A stretch of 64,000 nucleotides of DNA from Siphonodentalium dalli (lineage: Eukaryota; Mollusca; Scaphopoda; Gadilida; Siphonodentaliidae): contig CP136067.1 of assembly GCA_032622095.1 (NCBI GenBank), positions 196,752,052-196,816,051 on the forward strand. The letters are read 5' to 3'. Under the pieces are notes generated by a model that was given only the letters and a program-made list of their open reading frames with translations, searched no databases and was not told the origin of the DNA. Position 1 is the first letter of the stretch; each line of letters opens with the position of its first letter. This document shows, in pieces, positions 34,131 to 46,381 of the stretch. The position numbers and the translations under genes were made by a program.

Positions 34131-34465
34131 ATCGCTTCTCGGCCTTTTGGCTAAGATCAAAGTGCAGTATCTGTTCCCCGCTGGCGGCGAACAGGGTCGC
34201 TATGCTTTGATCGAGCCCATACGGTGTGATACGTCCCCAATGGTGGTTTTCCCCACCTGAAGGGACTTCCACTGGATGGGTTCGCAGCCTGAGGAGGACG
34301 AGTGGTCCCGACTGACTGACTGACTGTCCGCTTCTGACGGGGACCGACCCCGAGGGGAACTTTGACCATCTCGTAAGGGTGGGTTACCTCTGACGGGGTG
34401 CTCAGCCGATAAGAGTGGTCCACAAAAGCTCCGGGTTACTTTAAAAAAAAAAAAAAAAAAAAAAA
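34131..34465 (+). mobile_element. SINE-like retroelement with a U2 snRNA-derived head, copy 1
   Basis: Positions 34131-34176 read ATCGCTTCTCGGCCTTTTGG, CTAAGATCAAAGTGCAGTAT, CTGTTC, almost identical to the first ~46 nt of U2 snRNA. The branch-site-pairing GTAGTA is changed to GCAGTA. After that the sequence is unrelated to U2: a ~265-nt body (GCCCATACGGTG, CCTGAGGAGGACGAGTGGTC, GACTGACTGACTGAC, GACCATCTCGTAAGGGTGG) and a 23-A tail (34443-34465). CTTTGATC in the body (34205-34212) is complementary to GATCAAAG in the head. A ~20-bp direct repeat TCTTCAAATTGC(C/A)ATTCTAG flanks it (34111-34130, 34471-34490), the signature of LINE-driven retroposition. Confidence 0.85.
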
Positions 34466-34490
34466 CCCTTTCTTCAAATTGCAATTCTAG

Positions 34491-34768
34491 ATCGCTGCTC
34501 GGCCTTTTGGCTAAGATCAAAGTGCAGTATCTGTTCCCCGCTGGCAGTGAACAGGCTCGATATGCTTTGATCGAGCCCATACGGTGAGATACATCCCCGA
34601 TGCTGGTCACTCCACCATACGGGACTTCCACTGTATGTGTTCGCGGCCTGAGGAGGACGAGTGGTCCTAACTGACTGACTTTCCGCTTTTTTGCGGGGAC
34701 TGACGTCCGACGGCCACTTTGACCATCTCGTAAGGGTGGTTCATTGATCATTGTTTGTAAAAAAATTG
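34491..34768 (+). mobile_element. U2-headed SINE-like retroelement, copy 2
   Basis: Begins immediately after the 3' direct repeat of copy 1 with ATCGCTGCTCGGCCTTTTGG (one change in the U2 head), then the same body, diverged at many positions, ending CATCTCGTAAGGGTGGTTCA and a short A7 tract near 34760. It lacks the last ~55 nt of copy 1 (GCTCAGCCGATAAGAGTGG). The divergence between bodies shows two separate insertions or an old tandem pair. Confidence 0.8.
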
Positions 34769-35431
34769 AAGAGATAAGAAAGAAATTCATCCCTCAATAT
34801 TACTGGGAATTTCCTAATCTTGACAAATTCCATGCTCTTTTATCCATTGACAATATTGCCATCCTGCGGAGGGTTAGTATATTTGTGAAAACAGCTCTGC
34901 GAGATATATGATATAAGCCATCCCCACTCGAAATTATAGAGAAGAATTATGCCAAAATCATTGTGCAAGGCACAGTTTCACATATTACATATCAATGAAC
35001 AGACAACAATGAAGTTTCATCTCATTATATTGTAATAGTGTAATTTAATATATCTATATTATCTATATTGTGCATTTAGGAATGTGTATTAATGCGTTTT
35101 ACATGTCAAGGACTGTATCGATATAATATTGCAAAGTATTTATACATTTGACAACATGAAAGTCTTATATAAAAGGAAAATTGAACTATTAAAATCAACT
35201 GCATGTCTAAAACAGATATATACAACATCTTTCACGAATTAGGATTAACTATAAATAACTGCAGTTTAATTAAAATCCACATGGTTATAATAATCTTACG
35301 TAGTAAGTGTGTGGACTTGACATGTAAATATATATATATGTTATCATCATCATCATCACCATCATCATACTGTTTACTAATATTCTTGTTCTGTGCGAAT
35401 ACGCAGCATGATACCTAATAAACATGTCTCC
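34769..35431. other. AT-rich stretch without recognised genes
   Basis: Only a short (ATC)n microsatellite at 35345-35369 stands out. Confidence 0.6.
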
Positions 35432-36100
35432 CGTGAACGTCGCCGAATCCCTTGGCGCGATCGCACAGACATACATTCCATTATTCTCAAGTCATAGAGT
35501 GTGAAGTTTTTTTGTTGTTAATTTGATTCCAGGGAAGACACTTCTGCGTTCAACAAACCAATTCCAAGATATAGAGATTTCCAGTGTGATTCTTCACTCG
35601 TCGTTGTTGCGAAACGGCGGAATCGAGTCCACCGGGTCCCGAGGGAAATTATGATGAAATGTTCTATTACTTGGTTTTAGCGAATGTGTGAAGCAAATCG
35701 TGAAACGTTATAATTATTACGGGGACAAGACACCGTTCTTCGGCGGCTTATGTCATGAAATGAACTGCGCATGTCTGGATAATGTCAGACTGAAAGTTTA
35801 GTTGTCTTTTCCCACGAAACATGCCAACAGCGTAACTCCGCGTGTCTTATCAATACGAATTGTCACTGAGTCGCGGCCACATTGGATCCATCTAGCCCCG
35901 TTCGTTTTTTTTAGTGCTGCATGTCAACGTTCTGGAGTAGCATTTGACCTGTTGCACGAAACAAACGGAACGGGACGGGTTGGATCCAATTTGACCGCGA
36001 CTAAGTGACAAGCCGTATTGTGTTGAGACAGTATTAAGGTGAGGCAGAGATGGCTTTAATGAGAATTGTTTACCATGGAATTTTTTATTTTTTTTACAAA
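35432..36100 (+). repeat. Large inverted duplication, left half
   Basis: Order: arm 1 (35432-35850), a compact MITE (35851-36020), arm 2 (36021-36100). The same three parts recur inverted in 37065-44255. Arm 1 shares long blocks such as CGGGACCCGGTGGACTCGAT (inverted), GGGGACAAGACACCGTTCTT and GCGTAACTCCGCGTGTCTT. Confidence 0.85.
35851..36020. mobile_element. Compact 170-bp MITE, GTCACTGAGTCGCGGCC family
   Basis: CAATACG...TTGTCACTGAGTCGCGGCC and its inverse CGCGACTAAGTGACAAG..CGTATTG bound the element. Within are TTGGATCCA on both sides, CCCCGTTCG and AACGTTCTGGAGTAGCATTT. That last motif is the reverse complement of part of the 34-bp minisatellite unit at 37265-43220. This copy is probably close to the ancestral form. 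Confidence 0.85.
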
Positions 36101-37065
36101 AACAGAATCTCACACAAACAAAGCTACATCTTTAAATAAACTTGCTTTTGGAAACCTTCGTGTATTTTGGTATAAACATATATACCCTAGCTTTTGATTA
36201 AAGTTTTATGTCAAAAATTCACTGACATTTTGCTTATTTGTTTTTACCTCTGCATGGGTCATCATTGTGCACAAAATGGCAACGTACTTGTATTTGTAAT
36301 TTTAAGAAAGAGTTTAGGAGAATTTTTTTTTCAAAACAAGAACAAAGTTTCCTTACCAGGTAAAATGAGTTATAATTAGAAAATTAGAAAAATTTTGAAA
36401 ATAGAGAATAATTCTCTAACTATGAGACACTAAATTTACTTGGTAAGAATTTGTTTTCTTATTTTGAGAAAATTTATTTTCTAAGTTGACCACAAACTTT
36501 TCTTAAGTTTAGAAATTACTAGAAGCACATTTTCTTATATTTCTAAAAATTGAGAATATTTTGCTTAATTTTGTCCAGAAAGTAAGAAAGTACCTTTTTT
36601 AACGTTTATAAATAAATTCTAGATTTAAGAAATTTATTTTCTAGCTATAACATCAAGAAGTTTTACTCCCAAATGTTCTAGTCTAGAACAAAATTTCTCG
36701 ACGTTTGAGAAAATATTTCATACATTTTTCTAGATATTTAGAAAAATACTTTCTAGGATTTAAGAAATTAATTCTTACTATAAGAAAATTTCTATTATGT
36801 GAATGTAGCCTCAACACTGACTCCATAGACTTGACAATATACGGGATGCTACGCTGTTAGACAATATACGGGATGCTACTCTGTTAGCACATTTTGTGGA
36901 AGGCTGTCATATCAGGACACTAAACTCTCAGTTGAAGTCTTATGAAAATCACACAAAAAACACTGAAGTCTGATATTTTTTATCTAGTACGGTCATTGAT
37001 TTGTAGGTTCAAATAAATCCAATTTGTCTGGAAAACCAGGAGGTATCGTTTGGGAATATGTGTAA
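36100..37065. other. AT-rich spacer of the inverted duplication
   Basis: Dominated by variants of AGAAAATTT/TTTCTAG and TTAAGAAATT words between 36300 and 36790. Two near copies of ACAATATACGGGATGCTAC occur at 36833-36880. No coding frame. Confidence 0.7.
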
Positions 37066-37264
37066 CAAATTGTGTAAAAAAAATGCCATGGTAACCAATT
37101 CTCATCAATGCCATCTCTGCCTCAACTTAGTACTGTCTCAACACAATACGGCATATTACTGAGTCGTGGCCATATTGCATCCAACCAGTACCGTTCCGTT
37201 TTGTTAGTGATACAGGTAAACGTTCTGGAGTAACAATCCATATATGGGAATATGTGAATATTCA

Positions 37265-40200
37265 AAAGCTCCATACATCTACATGGAATGCTACTCCAGA
37301 AAGCTCCATACATATACATGGAATGCTACTCCAGAAGCTCCATACATCTACATGGAATGCTACTCCAGAAGCTCCACACATCTACATGGAATGCTACTCC
37401 AGAAGCTCCATACATCTACATGGAATGCTACTCTAGAAGCTCCATACATCTACATGGAATGCTACTCCAGAAGCCCCATACATCTACATGGAATGCTACT
37501 CCAGAAAGCTCCATACATCTACATGGAATGCTACTCCAGAAGCTCCATATACATCTACATGGAATGCTAATCCAGAAAGCTCCATACATCTACATGGAAT
37601 GCTACTCCAGAAAGCTCCATACATCTACATGGAATGCTACTCCAGAAAGCTCCATACATCTACATGGAATGCTACTCCAGAAGCTCCATACATCTACATG
37701 GAATGCTACTCCAGAAGCTCCATACATCTATATGGAATGCTACTCCAGAAAGCTCCATACATCTACATGGAATGCTACTCCAGAAGCTCCATACATCTAC
37801 ATGGAATGCTACTCCAGAAGCTCCATACATCTACATGGAATGCTACTCCAGAAGCTCCATACATCTATATGGAATGCTACTCCAGAAAGCTCCATACATC
37901 TACATGGAATGCTACTCCAGAAGCTCCATACATCTACATGGAATGCTACTCCAGAAGCTCCATACATCTACATGGAATGCTACTCCAGAAGCTCCATACA
38001 TCTACATGGAATGCTACTCCAGAAGCTCCATACATCTACATGGAATGCTACTCCAGAAGCTCCATACATCTATATGGAATGCTACTCCAGAAGCTCCATA
38101 CATCTACATGGAATGCTACTCCAGAAGCTCCATACATCTACATGGAATGCTACTCCAGAAGCTCCATACATATATATGGAATGCTACTCCAGAAGCTCCA
38201 TACATCTACATGGAATGCTACTCCAGAAAGCTCCATACATCTACATGGAATGCTACTCCAGAAGCTCCATACATCTACATGGAATGCTACTCCAGAAGCT
38301 CCATAATCTACATGGAATGCTACTCCAGAAGCTCCATACATCTATATGGAATGCTACTCCAGAAGCTCCATACATCTACATGGAATGCTACTCCAGAAAG
38401 CTCCATACATCTATATGGAATGCTACTCCAGAAGCTCCATACATCTATATGGAATGCTACTCCAGAAGCTCCATACATCTACATGGAATGCTACTCCAGA
38501 AAGCTCCATACATATACATGGAAAGCTACTCCAGAAAGCTCCATACATCTACATGGAATGCTACTCCAGAAGCTCCATACATCTATATGGAATGCTACTC
38601 CAGAAGCTCCATACATCTATATGGAATGCTACTCCAGAAGCTCCATACATCTACATGGAATGCTACTCCAGAAAGCTCCATACATATACATGGAAAGCTA
38701 CTCCAGAAAGCTCCATACATCTACATGGAATGCTACTCCAGAAGCTCCATACATCTACATGGAATGCTACTCCAGAAGCTCCATACATCTACATGGAATG
38801 CTACTCCAGAACGCTCCATACATCTACATGGAATGCTACTCCAGAACGCTCCATACATCTACATGGAATGCTACTCCAGAACGCTCCATACATCTACATG
38901 GAATGCTACTCCAGAAGCTCCATACATCTATATGGAATGATACTCCAGAACGCTCCATACATCTACATGGAATGCTACTCCAGAACGCTCCATACATCTA
39001 CATGGAATGCTACTCCAGAACGCTCCATACATCTACATGGAATGCTACTCCAGAACGCTCCATACATCTACATGGAATGCTACTCCAGAAGCTCCATACA
39101 TCTATATGGAATGATACTCCAGAAGCTCCATACATCTACATGGAATGCTACTCCAGAAGCTCCATACATCTATATGGAATGCTACTCTAGAAAGCTCCAT
39201 ACATCTACATGGAATGCTACTCCAGAAGCTCCATACATCTATATGGAATGCTACTCCAGAAAGCTCCATACATCTATATGGAATACTACTCCAGAAAGCT
39301 CCATATACATCTACATGGAATGCTACTCCAGAAGCTCCATACATCTACATGGAATGCTACTCCAGAAGCTCCATACATCTACATGGAATGCTACTCCAGA
39401 ACGCTACATACATCTACATGGAATGCTACTCCAGAAGCTCCATACATCTACATGGAATGTTACTCCAGAAGCTCCATACATCTATATGGAATGCTACTCC
39501 AGAAGCTCCATACATCTACATGGAATGCTACTCCAGAAGCTCCATACATCTATATGGAATGCTACTCCAGAAGCTCCATACATCTATATGGAATGCTACT
39601 CCAGAACGCTCCATACATCTACATGGAATGCTACTCCAGAAGCTCCATACATCTACATGGAATGCTACTCCAGAAGCTCCATACATCTATATGGAATGCT
39701 ACTCCAGAACGCTCCATACATCTACATGGAATGCTACTCCAGAAGCTCCATACATCTATATGGAATGCTACTCCAGAAGCTCCATACATCTATATGGAAT
39801 GCTACTCCAGAAGCTCCATACATCTACATGGAATGATACTCCAGAAGCTCCATACATCTACATGGAATGCTACTCCAGAAGCTCCATACATCTATATGGA
39901 ATGCTACTCCAGAACGCTCCATACATCTACATGGAATGCTACTCTAGAAGCTCCATACATCTACATGGAATGCTACTCTAGAAGCTCCATACATCTATAT
40001 GGAATGCTACTCCAGAAGCTCCATACATCTATATGGAATGCTACTCTAGAAAGCTCCATACATCTACATGGAATGCTACTCCAGAAGCTCCATACATCTA
40101 TATGGAATGCTACTCCAGAAAGCTCCATACATCTATATGGAATACTACTCCAGAAAGCTCCATATACATCTACATGGAATGCTACTCCAGAAGCTCCATA

Positions 40201-43200
40201 CATCTACATGGAATGCTACTCCAGAAGCTCCATACATCTACATGGAATGCTACTCCAGAACGCTACATACATCTACATGGAATGCTACTCCAGAAGCTCC
40301 ATACATCTACATGGAATGTTACTCCAGAAGCTCCATACATCTATATGGAATGCTACTCCAGAAGCTCCATACATCTACATGGAATGCTACTCCAGAAGCT
40401 CCATACATCTATATGGAATGCTACTCCAGAAGCTCCATACATCTATATGGAATGCTACTCCAGAACGCTCCATACATCTACATGGAATGCTACTCCAGAA
40501 GCTCCATACATCTACATGGAATGCTACTCCAGAAGCTCCATACATCTATATGGAATGCTACTCCAGAACGCTCCATACATCTACATGGAATGCTACTCCA
40601 GAAGCTCCATACATCTATATGGAATGCTACTCCAGAAGCTCCATACATCTATATGGAATGCTACTCCAGAAGCTCCATACATCTACATGGAATGATACTC
40701 CAGAAGCTCCATACATCTACATGGAATGCTACTCCAGAAGCTCCATACATCTATATGGAATGCTACTCCAGAACGCTCCATACATCTACATGGAATGCTA
40801 CTCTAGAAGCTCCATACATCTACATGGAATGCTACTCTAGAAGCTCCATACATCTATATGGAATGCTACTCCAGAAGCTCCATACATCTATATGGAATGC
40901 TACTCCAGAAGCTCCATACATCTACATGGAATGCTACTCCAGAAGCTCCATACATCTATATGGAATGCTACTCCAGAAGCTCCATACATCTACATGGAAT
41001 GCTACTCCAGAAGCTCCATACATCTATATGGAATGCTACCCCAGAAGCTCCATACATCTACATGGAATGCTACTCCAGAAGCTCCATACATCTACATGGA
41101 ATGCTACTCCAGAAGCTCCATACATCTACATGGAATGCTACCCCAGAAGCTCCATACATCTATATGGAATGCTACTCCAGAAGCTCCATACATCTACATG
41201 GAATGCTACTCCAGAAGCTCCATACATCTATATGGAATGCTACTCCAGAAGCTCCATACATCTATATGGAATGCTACTCCAGAAGCTCCATACATCTACA
41301 TGGAATGCTACTCCAGAAGCTCCATACATCTATATGGAATGCTACTCCAGAAGCTCCATACATCTATATGGAATGATACTCCAGAAGCTCCATACATCTA
41401 CATGGCATGCTACTCCAGAAGCTCCATACATCTACATGGAATGCTACTCCAGAACGCTCCATACATCTACATGGAATGCTACTCCAGAAGCTCCATACAT
41501 CTACATGGAATGCTACTCCAGAACGCTCCATACATCTACATGGAATGCTACTCCAGAAGCTCCATACATCTATATGGAATGTTACTCCAGAAGCTCCATA
41601 CATCTACATGGAATGCTACTCCAGAAGCTCCATACATCTATATGGAATGCTACTCCAGAACGCTCCATACATCTACATGGAATGCTACTCCAGAAGCTCC
41701 ATACATCTACATGGAATGCTACTCTAGAAGCTCCATACATCTACATGGAATGCTACTCCAGAACGCTCCATACATCTACATGGAATGCTACTCCAGAAGC
41801 TCCATACATCTACATGGAATGCTACTCCAGAACGCTCCATACATCTATATGGAATGCTACTCCAGAAAGCTCCATACATCTATATGGAATGCTACTCCAG
41901 AAGCTCCATACATCTACATGGAATGCTACTCCAGAAGCTCCATACATCTACATGGAATGCTACTCTAGAAGCTCCATACATCTACATGGAATGCTACTCC
42001 AGAACGCTCCATACATCTACATGGAATGCTACTCCAGAAGCTCCATACATCTACATGGAATGCTACTCCAGAACGCTCCATACATCTATATGGAATGCTA
42101 CTCCAGAACGCTTCATACATCTACATGGAATGTTACTCCAGAAGCTCCATACATCTACATGGAATGCTACTCCAGAACGCTCCATACATCTATATGGAAT
42201 GCTACTCCAGAACGCTCCATACATCTACATGGAATGATACTCCAGAACGCTCCATACATCTACATGGAATGCTACTCCAGAACGCTCCATACATCTATAT
42301 GGAATGCTACTCCAGAACGCTCCATACATCTACATGGAATGATACTCCAGAACGCTCCATACATCTACATGGAATGATACTCCAGAAGCTCCATACATCT
42401 ATATGGAATGCTACTCCAGAACGCTCCATACATCTACATGGAATGCTACTCCAGAAGCTCCATACATCTACATGGAATGCTACTCCAGAACGCTCCATAC
42501 ATCTATATGGAATGCTACTCCAGAACGCTCCATACATCTACATGGAATGATACTCCAGAACGCTCCATACATCTACATGGAATGATACTCCAGAAGCTCC
42601 ATACATCTATATGGAATGCTACTCTAGAAGCTCCATACATCTACATGGAATGCTACTCCAGAAGCTCCATACATCTATATGGAATGCTACTCCAGAACGC
42701 TCCATACATCTACATGGAATGATACTCCAGAACGCTCCATACATCTACATGGAATGATACTCCAGAACGCTCCATACATCTACATGGAATGATACTCCAG
42801 AACGCTCCATACATCTACATGGAATGCTACTCCAGAACGCTCCATACATCTACATGGAATGATACTCCAGAACGCTCCATACATCTACATGGAATGCTAC
42901 TCCAGAACGCTCCATACATCTACATGGAATGATACTCCAGAACGCTCCATACATCTACATGGAATGATACTCCAGAAGCTCCATACATCTATATGGAATG
43001 CTACTCCAGAAAGCTCCATACATCTATATGGAATGCTACGCCAGAAGCTCCATACATCTATATGGAATACTACTCCAGAAAGCTCCATACATCTACATGG
43101 AATGCTACTCCAGAACGCTCCATACATCTACATGGAATGGTACTCCAGAAGCTCCATACATCTACATGGAATGCTACTCCAGAAAGCTCCATACATCTAT

Positions 43201-43220
43201 ATGGAATGCTACTCCAGAAC
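37265..43220. repeat. 34-bp minisatellite, about 170-175 copies
   Basis: The unit is AGCTCCATACATCTACATGG plus AATGCTACTCCAGA (34 bp). 35-bp forms have AAGCTCC or ACGCTCC; 36-bp forms have CCATATACATC. CTACATGG alternates with CTATATGG. AAGCTCC is common at the left and ACGCTCC at the right. An 859-bp block is duplicated in tandem (39181-40039, 40040-40898). The unit has no stop in any forward frame, so many overlapping long frames appear; they are not genes. Confidence 0.97.
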
Positions 43221-43265
43221 GTTGACACGTAGCACTACAAAGACGGAACGGGGCTGGATTGATTC

Positions 43266-43761
43266 CAGGCAATTCTCTAAGGATTGTCCATTTATAAATG
43301 GACAATCCGTACCTAAAATTTTAATTAATTAATGGTCAATCCGACCACGCGTGGCACGCGAGCTTGGAATTGTCCACTATATCACGATATATATAGATAA
43401 TAATGCATGTTTGCTTCATATTTAATCTCAAGGGTAATAACTCTATAAAGAATGTACCTTTATTAAATAACGGAGATATTTGAAGAAGTGTTTTTGACGA
43501 AATAACGGAGATATTTAAAGAGCGTTTTTAACGAAATAACGGAAATATTTGAAGAAGCGTTTTTAAAGAGCGTTACCCCATACCTCCCCCAAGCCCACCC
43601 ACCCAATAGAAGAATTGGACTTATATTTCATCAGAGTTGATATATTGTGGTGTTGCTATTTCTCATACAAATCGCCGTTATTTAGTAAAGGTACATTCTT
43701 TTAATGACAATTTAGGTAACGATTGTCCATTTATAAATGGACAATCTTATGCGCATTAGGT
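43266..43761. mobile_element. Element with 9-bp target duplication and terminal palindromes
   Basis: GATTGATTC at 43257-43265 and 43762-43770 is a 9-bp direct repeat that interrupts the right end of the expanded MITE. The 496-bp insert has an identical 26-bp perfect palindrome, GATTGTCCATT...AATGGACAATC, near each end (43282-43307 and 43721-43746). Inside are three copies of a ~45-bp unit with AATAACGGAGATATTTGAAG. A 9-bp duplication would fit a Mutator-like element; no transposase is present. Confidence 0.75.
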
Positions 43762-44255
43762 GATTGATTCAATATGGTCGCGACTCAGTGACAAGACGTA
43801 TTGACAAGACACGCGGAGTTACGCTGTTAGCATGTTTCGTGGGAGGCTGACATATCAGAAGACAACTAAACTTTCAGTCTGACATTATTCAGACATGCGC
43901 AGTTCATTTCATGCTGCGAGCGATTTATTGAAGAGCGACATAAGCCGCCGAAGAACGGTGTCTTGTCCCCGTAATAATTATCACGTTTCACGATTTGCTT
44001 CACACATTCGCTAAAACCAAGTAATAGAACATTTCATCATAATTTCCCTCGGGACCCGGTGGACTCGATTCCGCCGTTTCGCAACAACGACGAGCGAAGA
44101 ATCACACCGGAAATCTATATATCTTGGAATTGGTTTGATGAACGCAGAAGTGTCTTCCCTGGAATCAAATTAACAACAACAAAACTTCACACTCTATGAG
44201 TTGAGAATAATAGAATATATGTCTGTGCGATCGAGCCAAGGGATTCGGCGACGTG

Positions 44256-44952
44256 GATGGGGACTATAGGGGCGTATTACACTATATGCAACTCACCGCT
44301 CAGTGGCGACTAATGTTTGGTATTTATTTCGAAAATTTGAAGGATCAACCTACACACAAACAGGAAAATTTCCAACATGAAGATAAGACAAATTATTTAT
44401 GGTTATATTTTTTTATCGCAATTTAGTGCATATTTATTTCTAAATGGATGACTATATTGTTTTCTTTCTGTTCTTGAAGTTAGGAAATGCCTGTCTGAAT
44501 TACAGTTTTAAAGTTTGAATCAAAGGGGTGGGAATGAAAAACAGGAGTGGTCAGTTTGACAGGGACTTTTGCCAAAAAGTCAACAGTTGGAAATGTCATG
44601 CCGACACTATAGTTGGACATTTAGACCAAATATATGTTGCATTGGTTCTGGTAGTTTGACATTTCGACTAGAATTTAGAGTGAAATGCTTTGTTTAGACC
44701 GAAGTTTGAATATTGTTCTACTATCGCCATTTTTTTGACTGAAATGTCAATCAGTTGGAAATGTCCAACCATACATGTATATAGGGGGTGTATATGCAAA
44801 TTTCGAACTGTTTTTGAGGTACCATTTGGAAATTTCCAGCCCAAGGGGGGGGGGGGTTGCTACAAGGTGGGTTGTAACCGTTTGACATTCCAACGTCCCT
44901 CATTGCACTGTAGTGTGGTATATGCAACCGACAGTGTTTGCATGCGTGGTGA
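44256..44952. other. No gene recognised
   Basis: A 12-G tract at 44846-44856 is the only distinctive feature. Short frames show no family signature. Confidence 0.6.
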
Positions 44953-45402
44953 TTAACCCTTTACCCAACAAACCGGTCAAAAACGCCCAAATAAAGCTTC
45001 AGCAGCCTAAAATATCTTCGGTCTGTCTCAATAACACCATATACAAATAGGGATATCATTGGAACCGGTTCACTGACCACATTGTGATGGTTACAGTTAT
45101 GTCCCGTGCCAATGCATTCTCTTATATATGCGAGTCGACCATAGGTCGCCTCGCATATATAAGAGAATGCATTTTTTTAACACTTTTTACCATTTTTTCT
45201 TAGATTCTTTAACAATTTTATAATTTTTTCTTACATTTTTAAACATTTTTTATAATATGTTTTTACATTCTTTGACAATTTTATCATTTTTAATATGTGT
45301 TAAGCCAATGCATTCTCTTATATATGCGAGGCGACCTATGGTCGACTCGCATATATAAGAGAATGCATTGGCACAGGGCCGTTCTGTTGGGTAAAGGGTT
45401 AA
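44953..45402. mobile_element. piggyBac-type MITE, copy 2 (inverted relative to copy 1)
   Basis: TTAA at 44953-44956 and 45399-45402; element 442 bp; ends CCCTTTACCCAACAAACCGG and CCGTTCTGTTGGGTAAAGGG. Palindromic cassettes at 45108-45172 and 45304-45372. The ~150-bp unique part lies at the left end, so this copy is reversed relative to those at 15.7 and 46.4 kb. Confidence 0.9.
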
Positions 45403-46381
45403 GGAAGAAATATGAGGATCATGACCACGAACGATAATTTCATAGACGTCTATAACCGCAGGCGTGTGTATTATATTGCAGTAGTGGATGATGTGCTTTG
45501 ATTGGTCTGAGGAAATCAACACTGCTCATTTCCGCGACAGGAAACTATCATTTACAGGAGCTGTTTGTTCTGATGGATAACATGTCCGCTAGTAATGACG
45601 TTCTATAAACGTATTTAACGGCTGTTTGGTTTTTATGGACGATTTTCCGGAGTTCGTGAGATTTGTACAAGCAGGGGATATTGCACAGTTCCTTTCGTAA
45701 ATGTTATATGATCGATGGTTGCCGATCATATATCTATAAATAGCAAATTGTTCTTCTGCAAACTTAACTTTTTCTCCTTGTTTTTGGACACAGCAAAGTA
45801 CGATGTCAACACTCCCAGACAAATTCTATATAAGGGTATCACCCTCCCCATGAATCCTGAATACCAGATAATTTGGGGGGGGGGGGGGTGAATACTGAAT
45901 GCCAGTTAACAGAGTGGGTGAATACCGATTACGTTAAGTAAATAGTCGGAAAAATAATTAGCTTTACGTATAAAGGTTTCTTCTTAGCGGAATCGTGATA
46001 GGTTTCCCTCTGAATAATTTATTTGCTGCTTTGAGGAATCTGTGAAATGTGGGTAAAACATGGATTGTGGTCCGAAACTATTGCATCAAGGTCAAGGGTT
46101 TCAGCACCATCGAACGACGAAATTATTATTCAATTTATTAATATTGTTCAATGCATGTGACAGACCCTTGTCTGGGAAAGGCATTTTATCCAATCTTCTT
46201 GAAGCTCCGCGTTGTGTACCTTCTTTCCTTTATGTAGGATTAAATTAAGTAGACCGTCTGAATTAATCTTTTATTTGTATAAGCAAGTTCTTCTATTGTG
46301 AATAATGGTGAGGACCTGTTGCCGACTGGAGCCCAATCAGTTCTACAACACGATCTGTGTCCAAGGAAACTGGTCTAGTGT
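45403..46381. other. No gene recognised
   Basis: Contains a 13-G tract near 45876. Short frames on both strands have no recognisable domain. Confidence 0.6.

Larger units (their letters stand above)
37144..43803. mobile_element. Expanded MITE carrying a 6-kb minisatellite
   Basis: The same ends as the 170-bp copy: CAATACG at 37144, ACTGAGTCGTGGCCATATTG, CCGTTCCG and AACGTTCTGGAGTAAC at the left; TCCAGAACGTTGACACGTAG, GACGGAACGGGG, GGTCGCGACTCAGTGAC and CGTATTG at the right. Between the two AACGTTCTGGAGTA motifs lies the 34-bp array. The right end is interrupted by a separate 496-bp element at 43266-43761. Confidence 0.85.
37065..44255 (-). repeat. Large inverted duplication, right half
   Basis: Inverse of 35432-36100: arm 2 (37065-37143), the MITE (37144-43803, greatly expanded) and arm 1 (43804-44255, with ~22 extra bases near 43918). 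All extra length relative to the left half lies inside the MITE. Confidence 0.85.

Noticed and set aside
34131-34180. Functional U2 snRNA gene
   Set aside because: Only the first ~46 nt match U2; the Sm site and stem-loops III/IV are absent, the branch-site-pairing bases are altered and an A tail is present.
34157-34790. Minus-strand frames across the U2-headed elements
   Set aside because: They lie antisense to retroelements, begin inside repeat bodies and include the translated A-tail as poly-Phe; no protein family.
37244-43332. A dozen frames of up to 769 codons with ECYSRSSIHL- or STWNATPEAP-like repeats
   Set aside because: Periodic translation of the 34/35-bp minisatellite in all forward frames; indels between units would scramble any product.
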